Shown here: in pieces, positions 50,414 through 62,789 of the stretch
How positions within the stretch are numbered: the first letter of the stretch is position 1
Layout: every line of letters starts with the position of its first letter
Assembly (NCBI GenBank): GCA_029582165.1
Contig: CM055871.1
Location: forward strand, 441,501-505,500
From: Portulaca oleracea
Lineage: Eukaryota; Streptophyta; Magnoliopsida; Caryophyllales; Portulacaceae
Length of the DNA: 64,000 bases
Direction: 5' to 3'
Translations under genes and position numbers: made by a program
Notes under the pieces: generated by a model
Databases searched by the model: none
Seen by the model: only the letters and a program-made list of their open reading frames with translations
What the model was told of the DNA's origin: nothing

Positions 50414-52444
50414 ACATATTAGGATAGTTCCCTGTCATGATAGTATGTATCATCTTCAATTTTATTTATATGAATCATCAAATTAAAACCCAAAACTAAT
50501 AAAAGAAAGTAATAAAATTAATAAAAAAAATCAATTCTAGCTAAAGCCATAATTTTTTTAGTAAAAGAAAGAAAGAGATGATTTGAACTAACTTACTCAA
50601 AAATTGGTAACTTACACTAGAAGAATATAAAGATGACATTAACACAAGATATTTGAAAAAGTATTAAAACCCTAAAAATAATGTCAAGTATTGTATATAT
50701 AAGATAATATTTTGAAGGGACTGAAATAAAATAATAAGAGTAAGATTTGGAGGGAAAACAATTGAAGGAAATCTCACGTGAAGTTGGGACTTGAGAGGAA
50801 GGTTTGAAATCTTGTTATTTTGAACAAAGAAAATAAAAGGATAATGTCATCTTTTTCTTAAGTAATTATATTGTTAATTATTAATAGTTCACAATATAAC
50901 TGATTATAATGTTAATAAAAGAATATACTAATTATATTGTAAATTACAACTAATAAAAATTCATAACATAACTAATTATATTGTTAATAAATGAAAATAG
51001 TGTACGATAATAAAATTCACAACATATTCTAAAGAAAGAAAACAAAAGAATAATATCGTATGATTTTAAATTGGATCACAATATAACTAATTATATTGTT
51101 AGTTATTATTACTACATATAACTAATTGATTGATCAACACTGATTTATATTGATCAATAGTGATCAGCGTTTATCAGCACTAGTTAGCATTGATCAACAA
51201 TAAATTAGTTATCATAAATGAGAGAGGAGTATGACAGCGGGGGCTGGTGTTGGGGGTTCGAAGAGAGAGAGAGAGTGAACATGGAACGTCTTTTCTAAAT
51301 ATCTCCAAAGGCAAATCATGGTTCGCTTTAGTAGATATTCATGGACATCTGCAAAGACGAACCATGGTTATGTTATTATGCGTGAATCAAAGAAAGAGAG
51401 GGGGGCTGAGCAATTGAAACAAAAAAAAATATATATATGGTCAATTTGGTTGTTGGGACATCCTTAAAGGTCAATAACTCTAGATGAAGAGTAAAAATCA
51501 GAGAATATGTTCCTTATTGTTCCCCAACTGAAATCATGGTTCTTCTTTATTTTCCCCCAGTTTTCCCGAAAGCAGGTGTGTAACTTAAAGAGCATTTGAG
51601 TACATGAAAATCCCAAAAAAAATTGGTCAACTTTTCCAAATTTATAATGTTTCTACATGTTTGGCTATCATCTGTCAATTGAAAACATTTTACGTGAAGT
51701 TGCGAATTTTACAACGAAAGGAAGGGGAATTTTACAAAAAATAAAAATAAAAAAAATACAAGAATACGTAAAAGATGATAAAAATAATGTTATCTTTTCT
51801 AACAATGTAAGGAAAAGTACAAAATTTTCTAAAACATCCCTAATATAATAATCCCAATTCCCAGCCAAGTATAAATATGAAAATTTGGACATTTCTAATA
51901 TTTTTCCACGGAAAACACAACTTCACATTTTATGACGGAAAATTTTATCATGAAAAATTTCTCCAAAAATTTTGTTCAACATTCTGTCGAACGCTCTCTT
52001 AATTATTAGTGACAGGAGAGAAATACATGAGTAGCCTAGATCTCATTATCATCATAGCCTCTTCATTCAATATTATGTAAGAATCAAATCTCCCTCTCGA
52101 GAAATTCCTTAGTGGCAGTAGGGCTAACAATATCAAAGAATTATATCATGCTGAATACAATTATTTTCAGCAAGTTTGATTCAACCAGCAATACTACTGA
52201 TGACAAAGGTCAATCCCATTTTGCGTGACAGAAAACGATACATATAAGAGCCCTGAAGGGAAGAAAGCCACTACAAGACCAGACTAGTCAAGGCAAAATC
52301 GATCCTTGTGGACCAAACAGCAGGTACATACAACAAATCCTGTGCTGAATCCTACAAGTCAGAGTTGTATACACAATATGTCAACTAACTTGCACAATTG
52401 TAAACCAATAAACAGAAACAAGGACTCATGCCAAGTGTACACAC
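50414..52444. other. AT-rich spacer and probable 3' UTR of the PPOX gene
   Basis: No gene seen. TGATCAACACTGATT phrases repeat around 51130-51200, and CTAATTATATTGTTA recurs from 50865 to 51100. An ATAAAAATAATGTTATCTTT stretch (51779-51798) repeats one at 49186-49205. The last 200-300 bases before 52445 are probably the 3' UTR of the minus-strand oxidase gene. Confidence 0.4.
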
Positions 52445-53783
52445 CTATTTTTGAGCATACTGTGAAAGGAAACCCGCTACCTCAGCAGCAGCATCATAAG
52501 CGCCCTCTATACATCGGCCCAAGGCAACCCCAGACACATAGTTGCCACCAAGAAACAATCCTTTACACCCAGCATTAGCCATAGAAGCTTTTGCTGCATC
52601 AAGCAAATCAAAGTGACCAATCGAAAATTGTGGAATTGCTTGAGGCCAAACTCTCACGCCAACTACCATTGGGTCTGATGCACTAGGATTTATGAGCATC
52701 TTCCTCAAGTCCTTGTCAACAGTCGTTGCAAGTTCATCTTTCGTCTGTATCAGTTACAAGTACAAATGAGAGAGAACATCAGAGATGCTTAACAGGAAAG
52801 CCAATTTGAAACAAGTAACCGTCACAAAATCTACTCTTTCACCAAAAACCATACTGTCCAGAGATTCTCAACAGGAACGCAATGTAACATAATCATATAT
52901 CACAACAGCTACCCTTCAGTAGAACCATTATGTGTTAGCACTTCGTTTAGCAATTGGCAAATTCAAAATACTTAGAATGAAGTGTCCATAAGAACCGCTC
53001 CACAATTCAACAATAAGAATCCAAATTTGCACCGACAATTGTTAGGGGACCTCTGAGAATGTCACTAGACTCCTGCTAAACATGTTAAAATCAAGGTATC
53101 TTCCCATTTGTTCCCCTTTTTCTGGAGGGGCAGGTAGGGGGGGGTTCACGAAGCAGCAACTATGATAGTGCATCACCTCAGACATGAATCCCAACATTTC
53201 CCCTCCCAACCCAATACATTGCTTAGAATCATAGACCATGAAATGAAACAAGTGACTTACCTTGCGTACTACGCCTGGGTTTGTAGCACCACCAATGTAG
53301 TTCAAGAGCAAGACCCTGCCAGGTGGTGCTCGGCCAGGGAAAAGAGATGAACTATAAATTGTCCCTGTCAAGTTAAGCCAAAAATTAAACGGTTAGCATG
53401 CAACTGCAGTGAGAAGAAATTTATATGTCGACTAATACAGTCAAGCTATGAAAGTGAAACCCCTTTCCCAGTCACCAAGGGATGGCCAAATGGGAGGAAT
53501 CCCACCCTTCCGAATTAGGAAGGTGGATATAAACCTGACTAGAGACAAGGAGAGTTTACCCAGTGTCTCCACACCCTGGCTGCGAGGATGTAATTGACCA
53601 AATCCCTGAAGTTGACCATCAATCAAGCACTCTGATCTAATTGCTTCTTTTGGATATGAAAGTGAAACTGCTGCAACTGGTGGATAGTAAAATTTCGCTA
53701 GAGCATCAGCCGCAGCAGCCTGTGCACACATCGTTTGGATTAGAGAAGAAACCTCCATGCCATCACTCCAAATACCATTTTTC

Positions 53784-53814
<31 letters not shown>

Positions 53815-56800
53815 GCAAACAGTAGCAGCTATGAGGCTTATCAATCATACTTGAAATGAAGGGACAACATGCAGACAATGACAGGCACTATGTTGTCATC
53901 ATTATCTTCATAAACTTAAATGTGTTCAAAGAAAAGATGACATTTTATGATGGAGTTGAGTATATGTTTTGCCGCAAACACTTGTATATTTACCTCAAAA
54001 CCCAACACCGTTAATATGAGCTAACCTCAGTCCTCAAGGTATGCAACCTGCCCACACCTATCAGTTGACAGCCATTGATCAGGAGAGGATCATAGAGACA
54101 AAGGCAAAATTACACTCATCGACTCCCATGCCACCCAACTTTTTAAAATTCATTAAAATGGAAAATTCTTTCACTTCTTTCAAATACCACTAGTGCCTAG
54201 GTGCCTGCTCCTCCCAGATTCATTCATGGCATTCGGAAGAATCGTACAAGGCTTGGTGGTGCAGGTAAGTCAACTCTAATTGCAAAACTCTCTGAAAAAA
54301 ATCATAAGAAATATGAAGGGAAACCAGAAAATCAAGCATGGGGCCTGCATCTGACTTTGGAACAATTATAAAAAGCTTGGGAGCACAAGGAGGCAAATCC
54401 AAGGTGCACCAATGGGTGTTTCCACGCTTCTGGTAGTTGCAAGAGAAATTCTTATGTTATATAATACTTCAAATGGTACTCCATCGAAATCAAGCATAGA
54501 GTCTCAGGAAGTTCAGAAAAGGACATCAGTCTTCAAAACTAAAATTTTAGAATCTGCCAGATCCCAATGGTAGTTCAAGTCCTCTTCCTTTCAAGCGGTG
54601 GTATTTTAGAGCTTTAAAGAATTCACTGGAATAATAGTGAAACATAAAATATGTCCCATCCCACTATTGACTATCCTTTCTTCATCAAAGTTGGCTGACA
54701 CCCTCACTGATTATACTTCTATTTTTCTAACTTTCACTTGGGGTTAGGGGGTAAAACCAAAACCAATACTCCAAAATCCCACCCAGGTAGGGTATGGAGA
54801 ATTCAGATGTAGCAGTCTTGCCCTAAATTTTGCAATTTCGAGAGACTGGTTCTAATTGATCCAAGATTTAGAAATCATTCGCTACCTACTATTCCATGAG
54901 AAAAACATATGAGGTTTAACAGGCATTTGATTTTAGTCATTACAATCTAAGTTGAAAAAATAATCTTTTTCAACAATCTAACTTGGGGTTAGGGGGTAAG
55001 GGGTCAAAAATTGTATTAGGTCACAAAAGGGATATCATCCATGTATTGGAGGGAAAATGCAAATTGTCTAGACAACATGCTCTAATGGACAGTCTACAAC
55101 TCCCAATGATACTCCAGCATTTATAGGAGGGAGCCTAAAGTAGGCAAGCCTTACCCCTATACATGCATCACTGCCTCAAAATGACAGATTGCATGAGATC
55201 CACATAAAAGTATTTGCAAAACATTTTCTAATTAGGAGCACAACTTTCAAGTTTTTAAAGGAGAAAGCATCATTCTATGAAAGCACATAGGGTAGAGTTT
55301 GTGTGCGTGTGTGTGTGTGGAGAGTGCGAAGTAACCAGAAATATGCAGCCAAGATACAAACAAACAATCAAAATAAGTGGTTAAAAATCAAAAAGTACAA
55401 GCAATAAGAATAACCAAGTCTAAAACTTTTACCCTTCTAAGACCTCTCATCCAATAAGATTAACCGATACATACACATAGGTACCAGAGGTTGCCATTCA
55501 CTCCAATGCATGGCACAGGAATGGGAATGTGGGATGCTACCTACTATGAATATGCCATAAGAACCTTCATTTCTTCTGAGTAGGATTCAACAATGAATGG
55601 ATTTTTGCTAATGATTAAAAACTTCCTTTTCTCTATCTTAGTCACCTAAAAATAATGAATCATGATTTTGGGATGACATGTAATCTTCTACTTATTGTCC
55701 ATATCATTTAATTAAAATAATCCAATTACAGTTTGCTCTATACTTTCATTGGTTTTCAATCACCACAATTTCCAGTTCAGGACGCTGAAGGCCACATATC
55801 CGTTATGTCCATTGTTACTTGTCCTTTTTATGGAGACTCTTAGTAAGTCTATTAACTAAGCAATTGATGGGGTCTTTTCGGAAGGTTTTCAGATTGGCAA
55901 TCCTCATTAAAACAGCTTGTTTTTTTCCCATCTTTTTGCAGATGATCCCTCAATTTTCTGCAGACCTAGTGAGAGCAATTTGGGATATTTGAGATGTGGT
56001 CTTATTTTTGAAGCAATGTCTGGGTTTAAAGTCAATTTATCGAAGACAGTGCTAATTCCAATAGGTGATGTTTCTAATATCCAAGATCTAGCACAATTCG
56101 TCAGAAGTAGGTGGTTCATATGGCACTTTCTACAGCCTTTTGATTTATTCTATGTCCTTATTTACTATTCCACTTAGCATTGCTAAACAATCAGAGAAAA
56201 ATATGAGAGATTTTCTCTAAGTCAAGGCACAACTGCAATAAGTGATTAGGGTTTCCACTGGGTTCGGTGGGAGGATGTTTGAAGCCCAAAGCAGGATCAA
56301 GGACTAGGAATTAAGACTTTGTGTGTGATGAACTGGGCTCTTAAAAAGAAAATGGCTTTGATTGTATGCTACTTCAAGGGCAAAAGGTGATATAGGCTAA
56401 GTACAAACCAGATTGTCTCGAATGATGGAGGAAGACGAGTAGAGGATATCTTGTGCTCATGGAGTAGGTTGCTGGAATCCATTCTAGGAAGTCTGGATTC
56501 ATTAAAGTCCATAGTAGTTAACTTCAAAACTTTGTTGGGAGGTACCATACATTTCTAACAACTGATTATTGGGGGACCACATTTTTTTAATGCACTCAAA
56601 GGGGACAAAGTTATTAAACAATTGACTCCCAAGTGACTTTCCGGCCATTATTAGCCGGAATCCGGTGACAGTTGAGTAAAGTTAGAATTTTTTGAATTGG
56701 CTTAGTTGAATACCGAGACTACCCTCCATTGCTTCCAAATTCTTTCTTATTTAACGGAAGCAACCTTCTCCCTCTCATCGAACTGAAGCATGGGTATGAT

Positions 56801-59800
56801 TGTATGAAGAATCTGACTCACCAATTTTAGTCACATACTGATTTTGCACAATTGGAGAAACATTTAACTTCGGCTCCACAAGCTCTCCCACAGCCAAGAT
56901 CCCACCTCCCTGTTTGTTGTCCAAGCAGTGAGAAAACTTCTTTTTCACCTTCCCAGAATCTGCAAGCTGTGAAATCACATACGAACTTGCTTGCCCGAAA
57001 CCAATTATTCCGTCAACCTTTAATGGAGAATCTGACTCACCAATTCTAGTCCCACACCTGAAAGTGATTAGATTATTATCTTACAGTAGATATCAGCTTT
57101 ATAAACTTTCAGGCTGTAGAAGATGAACCCAAATCTGATTTACTAATTTCCGGCAACATCCTCCCCCGACTCCCCGTCAAATCTCTCCTCCCTTTCAGAT
57201 CGGTCTGCAAACAATGGAATTCGCAAATTTCCAACGCCCCAGATTTCACCAACCTCCACTTTCAGCACCATCTCCAAAACAACAACTCATATTTACTCTA
57301 CGACATGAGGAAAGCTAAATCTCGGCTTCTTCTGTTCAGTCTTGACAACCCAGATTCGTGCAAACCCGACGAGATTGAAGCTTACTCCGACGAGGACGTC
57401 AACCTTCTCCCTAATTTGATGGGTTCTTCGTACGGACTGGAGAACACATGGAGATGCCTGGATTTGGAGTACTTTCACCCTGGTTATGCCCAGATGTTGC
57501 CGTCCCAATTTCCAGCAATTGGGAATGGTGAGTCTAAGAAGGTTGCGGTTCAAGTGGGGGAAACTTTGTACTGGTGTTTGTATGCCTGGGTTCCATTTGT
57601 TTTGATCCCATTTGGTTGGGGTTTGATCTCAGTAGCCATTCGATTGGTGTAGTTCAACTCCCTGACCCATTGCAAGATCAAAGTAGTAGGGAGCTTGGGA
57701 AGACAATGGGACAAGGCATCATTTTTTTTGAGCGGGCAAAAATAAGGGCAGCATAGTCTTTTCACAAACATCCCCAAGGGCTTTTAAGTCTTTTCATGTT
57801 TTCCGGCTAATAATGGCCGGAAAGTCACCTGGGAGCCAATTGTTTAACAACTTTGTCCCCTTTGAGTGCATTAAAAAAATGTGGTCCCCCAATGGTCAGT
57901 TGTTAGAAATGTATGGCACCTCCTAACAAATTTTTGTAGTTAACTTTGAGGTAATTAATGGTCTACAGTGTAGTGTCGGCATGACGTTTGGTGTGGTGAG
58001 CAGCCTCTCGAAGTTTCCCAGATCTCTACAAGTTGAATTGTTTGAAAGATACTAAAGATCAAAATTTAATCTTTTTGAATGGGGACCATTCAACGACATT
58101 GAAAAACTCAATTTTAAAAGAAGTGCAAATGTATACTTAGTTTATTAGCATTATAGGAAGATGTGGAAATTGGCTTGTCCAAAGTCCAAACAATCCCTTC
58201 TAAGGTATTTGGAAGTGCAACCTCCCACTAGATCATCTTTTCTCACTTGAACCACTTGTAAGGGTAAGATTCCAAAAAAGGAGAGTACCAATCATCTCAT
58301 CATTCAATGCCATTAGGTTTCCTCCCTTTGGACCCTTTGAAATATGTTGCTATGACAGGGGTTAAGTGATCCAACTTTCCAATGTTAAAGGTGTCCTATT
58401 TTGTAGGAGGAGAAGATTAAAGAAAAATTGGATATTAGATATTTGGAAAACAATTCCTTGAGCCATTTTGTGGTGTGCTTGGATAGAGAGAAATCAGAAA
58501 GTGCTTAAGGGAAAAAGCTGGTCTTTGGGAAACTTTAAACTCCCTTTTTTAAACTTGTTGTATTGTCGGAATTTTGAGCTTCATAATGCCTGTCTTAGAT
58601 TAAAAGGGCGGGCGAAACACAAAAGGCACAAAGGCTCCTAGGGCTCGGGGCGCGGGCCTTTCGCACATAGGCCACAACATCAAACCCCCCCCCCCCCCCA
58701 AAAAAAAAAAAGAAGCAAGCTCCAGTACTCCAGTATTAATTAGCAAAAAAAGGGAAAAGAGAAGGAAAAAGGAGAATAGTTAAAAGAAAGTTGCACTGAG
58801 GAAGAAAAATAGGAAGAGAGAGGAACTAGGAAGGAAGAAGGAGAGGAAGCTACCAGACAACTAAGAAAGAGGAAGGGGATGGAGGAGGAGAGCATGAAAG
58901 GAAGAAAAGAGACGTATATAGAGGTAAGAGAGAGCAGCAGCAACTTGGGATGCAAAAAGCCCATGAGCTCTGCACCCCTCACCTCGGTATAACTAAAAAG
59001 CCCAAAAAGACATGCGCTTTTGGACTGGGCTGGTCTTCGACATGAAAAGCACAATGAGGTGAGCCCTGGGCCCTTTTGGGCCTTTTTGAACTAAGGGGCG
59101 TAGCAATCTCTTTTTGGATTTTGTAGACAGAATTATGAGTGAAAGATGAAGGACTAGAGTTTTTCCATTATTCATTTGTATAAATATCCCCCCCCCCCCC
59201 CCCCAAAAAAAAAAAAAGACATTACTACAAAACCAATTGACAAGTGGACAACATAGTACAATCCTGAGACTAGTGGAGATTCACAACCTTGTACCATCAG
59301 ATGAATTTTATAAGCTAAGACTCTATCCTTTTACTGCATTCACTAATCGAAGTCAAACTGTATATTGTCATCACCTTGACATAAATCCGATTTCCTGAGA
59401 GCTAAACTGAACTGTCTATATGTATATAAACCATAGTATCTAATCAGGACTTTTTGGGTATGCAAGAAACAAATTATGGCATGGCATGGGCAAATCATCC
59501 ATTATAATATCACCACATGGTTGGAAACATTTCTGCATGTTCGCGTATAACAGCACTTATTTTCATTCCTAAATTCCTTCTAGATTGTTCTGCTTTTTCG
59601 AGCAAGTTCTGTTCAAAAAACTCATTCCAGACTATCTGGACACTTATTATCTATTTGTCAAAGATAAAATCACACATATCTAGGCCTATTTCATGTCTTT
59701 GACCAATGCCTTCGATTAAAAACACACTCCCAGAACATAAAACCCTTGGTGCAATACAACGAATGATGGCGAAAAGAGTTTCTGAACTTAACAGTTTTTG

Positions 59801-62251
59801 TCCTAAAAACTACTTATTGTGCTTGAAGTCCCTAGAAACTGGTGCCTGTGAAGATCTCAAACTCAGCTAATGACTGAACAGGACTTGCATCCAAGAAAGG
59901 AGGTTTCAGGTAAAATGAGCTCAATGCAAGTGCTCAACATTCCAAAACTCAGCTCTGAAGGAAAAATGGACTTCAACAATGAACAAACCAACCAATACTT
60001 CCAAGTGGCCAAAGTTGCAAGTCCAAACAATAAATGAGGCATATTTGGAAACAATGTGAATCAATGAAATTATGTTTAGAAAGTTGTCTAGAAACATATA
60101 AAGGCAAACCATAGTACTGACCGAAAGTGGACGTAATAGGCTGCTGGCAATGTGTGATGGAACAGTCAACACAACACTTTTACTCCTTACAGAAACTAAG
60201 CCCTCCAAGGTCTCATAAGTCAGATGATATTCCCCATTTACTGATTTAATATTCGAAAGTTTCCAGGATAGTTTCACTTTGTCACCCAATCTGCAAAATA
60301 TAAAAGTTCATAAGGATAGCGATGGCCAACCAAATAGAGCAGATGTCTGACGGTCGGACAATGTACTAATAAGAAACAAGATTTACTAGGAGTTACTCTG
60401 CTATTGCTGCATGCATAGAAGATCGTTATTCACAAGAAAGGTCCTGGATGCTACAACTATCTGACCTTGCTGGGGAAGAATGAGGAGAGGGGGAAAGCCA
60501 TTTCAAGAAAAGAATACCTAGCAGAAATTGCATTGGGTAACATAACAAGTCCTTTTCTAAAGGATCCAACTGTCTGACCCTTTGGCTTTGGGAGGCGTCT
60601 GCAAAATAAAAAGATCGAGGAAAGGAAAGGGAGTCGCATAAGACATATGATATGGGTTAGATACAAACTATCCCAAAGACAAGTACAAAAGTAGTGACTT
60701 TATTACGGATCTCGAGGCGGCTTGGGATTATTCCTTGCTTCCTGGATAGCTTTGAAGGTACCACCAATGATACTACCACCTTTCTGCTCCAACTTCCATA
60801 CTTTCCCAAATGCAGCTTTCATGCTCAACTTGGCAGGATCACCAGCGTACACCCCTTAAGAGCATACATAGAAGCTACTCTCTCATACAGCGTAAATGAA
60901 AATACAGACAATGAGAGTTTCATGACTCTTTCAATAAGATCAAAGAGTATATGCACAATGGTCAATGAAGAAAATTCACCTGAACAGAAGGGCTCAATTA
61001 AGCGTTCAAAGACCTCATCGCCCAGATTGCGACGTACAAACTCTTCAACGGACTCCTCATGGCCCTAAATCATTCAATAGCAATTCATAGGTTGACAGCA
61101 AAAGGCCAAAACTCGGAACAAATTGTGGCAGCAAATCTTAATGTATATTAAGAAGTGAAAACCTAACTCCTAAATCTAGCATATTACAAATGTCATATTT
61201 TTATATTTGAACAATTTCAAGGGTTTTTTACCTTGGAGTTGTAGCATAAAAGGCTTTGGACAATAAAATTCTAAGAGAGACCATGAGGTTCTTAATTACA
61301 ATTATATCCACCGAGGATTACAAATACGATCCATGGATGGTTGTATATACCATCAATGGATGACTGTATATGACATCCGTGGATATAAATACAATTAAAA
61401 ACCTTATAGTCTCTCTTAAAACCTTTCATACTAAAACTCCAAGGTCAAAAAACCATTATTACTTTGCACTAAAAATAATAAATAACAATAAAATGTCTTT
61501 GCAACTATTAAAATGGAATAAATTATTATTTACTATAAATAAACAATTAACAAATAATTAAAAGTTTATTATCATCTTTTTGAACATATTCAATAAGAAA
61601 ATAATTTTATTAATTAAAATAGCAACCAACGTCACACTCACACTCTCTATTGGAGTACCTACCTCAGTGTTCCACATTGTAGTGCATAATTTGTAAATCT
61701 CAATACACTTAAACTTTGACTTAACTGTTTCTCATAACTTCTTTTACTCGAACAAAAAAGCTTACAAAACTACTATACGCTTTTTTTACAAAGATGCTCG
61801 AATAGTGTTTCGACAAATTTCCTTAACTACTAAAAAAATTACAGTTTTATACTTTTATAACAAATTATGAAAGTTAGATTAAATAATAATATCCTCCTAT
61901 GCATTGCATGGATATAAAAAATACTAGTTAAATATTTAAAAAAAAAAAAGGAAGGTGGGATGGGGTGAAAGAGACAAGAGAAAGAAACCGGAGGAGAGGG
62001 GCGTAATCCTAGAGCGCCAAGCCCTGCCCTAATCTTGCCGGGAAAGCTCATAAGGTCGAAAAAGGGGAGGTCGGTCGGCTTGGAAGGTACGGGCCTCAAT
62101 TTGCCATTCCAGAGCACAAAGCGTGGGGCATTGGGATCACCCAGCACCAAGTCCTCTTTCAAACCACTATCCACCTATAAACAGCAAAATTGACCCAATA
62201 ACAATAAGAATTATTAGCAGAGGGGGGCACAGAATTGATTAAAAGAGAAAG

Positions 62252-62328
<77 letters not shown>

Positions 62329-62789
62329 CTCACAGCCATGGTTAGAACCGGATCAGAAGGCTGGAAGCTGTTGGGGCCCTCTTCCCAAAGATAGCCATCA
62401 GATTCAAGAGTAGTAATGTTGCCGCCGACACGATCTCTGGCCTCGGTGACAATGAAATTGAGGGGGAGGGAGGCATGCTTTGTGCACAGAGCCTGCGCTA
62501 TGCAGAGGCCGCTGATACCACCACCGACTATAACACAGTCTACGTCCATTGAATTTGATTCAGAAACAGAATTAACATTTGGGACTGTGTTAGAGACTGT
62601 GGAGCACCTAATGCGGGCGCAGCGATAGCGGGAGCGGATTGGAATGATCCTGGTATTGTTGCCCTTCGCATGCCTTCCAAGTGAGAGCAAAGATGATGGC
62701 CCCGCTGCTCCATAAATCAAGTTGTTTTTCCATGATAAAGCAGGTTGCACGACACACTGCGCTATTGTATTGGTGGCAGGCAAAGCCAT
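52445..62789 (-). CDS. PPOX1: Protoporphyrinogen oxidase, plastid type (nine exons, 562 aa)
   Basis: FAD enzyme that oxidises protoporphyrinogen IX to protoporphyrin IX with O2, the last step shared by chlorophyll and haem synthesis, in plastids. Exons on the minus strand: 62334-62789, 61989-62174, 60980-61064, 60707-60854, 60518-60598, 60122-60290, 53560-53719, 53261-53364, 52445-52744. All introns are GT-AG and the frame is kept over 1689 bp. Residues 1 to about 80 are a Ser/Arg-rich likely transit peptide; the FAD motif VGGGISGL is at residues 88-95, followed by [37 protein letters not shown] and [15 protein letters not shown]; the C-terminal FAD motif is [15 protein letters not shown]. 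An in-frame upstream ATG at 62873 is possible, but 62789 (GCAATGGC) starts a normal transit peptide. Intron 6 is 6.4 kb with nested transposons. It resembles the PPO1/HEMG1 isoform (548 aa in tobacco), not the mitochondrial one. Confidence 0.95.
55862..56514 (+). mobile_element. LINE RT fragment in PPOX intron 6, left part
   Basis: The frame around 55917-56110 reads [11 protein letters not shown], then [20 protein letters not shown], which is the conserved catalytic region of plant LINE reverse transcriptase (the usual F-A-D-D box, here FADD). It continues degraded to 56514, where a Pack-MULE interrupts it. It is on the strand opposite to the host gene. Confidence 0.8.
56775..57057 (-). pseudogene. 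Captured aspartic protease fragment
   Basis: From 57057, just after an AG acceptor-like site, the minus strand reads [20 protein letters not shown], then [38 protein letters not shown]. This is the middle of the plant pepsin-like aspartic protease family (the DGIxGFG and FxHCLD region). The catalytic DTG and DSG motifs are not included. After 56800 the match ends and a segment containing GTGAGTCAGATTC is a duplicate of the start of the fragment. Not a working enzyme. Confidence 0.75.
57111..57652 (+). pseudogene. Captured F-box gene fragment
   Basis: After TTTCAG a continuous plus-strand frame runs from about 57113 to 57652. It starts with an F-box: [20 protein letters not shown], then [14 protein letters not shown]. 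It continues with LLFSLDNPD and a stretch resembling the N-terminal part of F-box kelch/FBA-type proteins, and ends at a stop after 57649. Downstream is inverted-repeat DNA, so the rest of the gene is missing. The frame is open, and expression from within the intron is possible but unproven. Confidence 0.7.
57947..58600 (+). mobile_element. LINE fragment in PPOX intron 6, right part
   Basis: Continues the LINE after the Pack-MULE. Broken frames give VWCGEQPL, then [13 protein letters not shown], and NDHSTTL-like phrases typical of the region between reverse transcriptase and the zinc-binding tail. Degraded with many stops. Confidence 0.65.
58590..59217. repeat. Repeat region with two C(n)A(n) homopolymer tracts
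   Basis: C15 followed by A12 at 58685-58711, and C17 followed by A13 at 59188-59217. The nearby GGGCGCGGGCC (58648) and GGGCCCTTTTGGGCC motifs (59068) are related to GC-rich repetitive elements of plants. The purine-rich segment 58745-58935 has no coding role on either strand. Lies in PPOX intron 6. Confidence 0.6.
61222..61454. mobile_element. Hairpin MITE in PPOX intron 2, 233 bp
   Basis: Nearly the whole element folds on itself: the left arm GGTTTTTTACCTTGGAGTTG is inverted at the right end (CAACTCCAAGGT-like, ending AAAAAACC), and the match continues through TAAGAGAGAC and AATTATATCCA. Target duplication not clear. Confidence 0.7.
62254..62327. repeat. (CA)n(GA)n compound microsatellite in PPOX intron 1
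   Basis: About 19 CA units followed by about 14 GA units, ending next to the exon 1 donor (GTGAGT on the minus strand, 62328-62333). The intron is only 159 bp, so the tract is almost half of it. Confidence 0.9.

Larger units (their letters stand above)
56525..57936. mobile_element. Pack-MULE, 1412 bp, carrying two gene fragments
   Basis: Long inverted ends of about 140 bp: the left starts CAAAACTTTGTTGGGAGG, the right is the reverse complement of CAAAAATTTGTTAGGAGG; both contain GACTTTCCGGCCATTATTAG. A 10 bp duplication, TAGTTAACTT, flanks it (56515-56524 and 57937-57946), in the range of Mutator-like elements. The interior carries an aspartic protease fragment on the minus strand and an F-box gene fragment on the plus strand, with no transposase. 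It split a LINE inside PPOX intron 6. Confidence 0.85.

Noticed and set aside
54000..55860. Further exons of PPOX or another gene within intron 6
   Set aside because: Exons 6 and 7 join in frame with a family-consistent sequence (RPLS then AAAADAL), leaving no room for an extra exon, and no other family motifs were seen there.
58740..59054. 104 aa serine/leucine-rich frame on the minus strand
   Set aside because: It is the complement of a purine-rich low-complexity stretch within PPOX intron 6.
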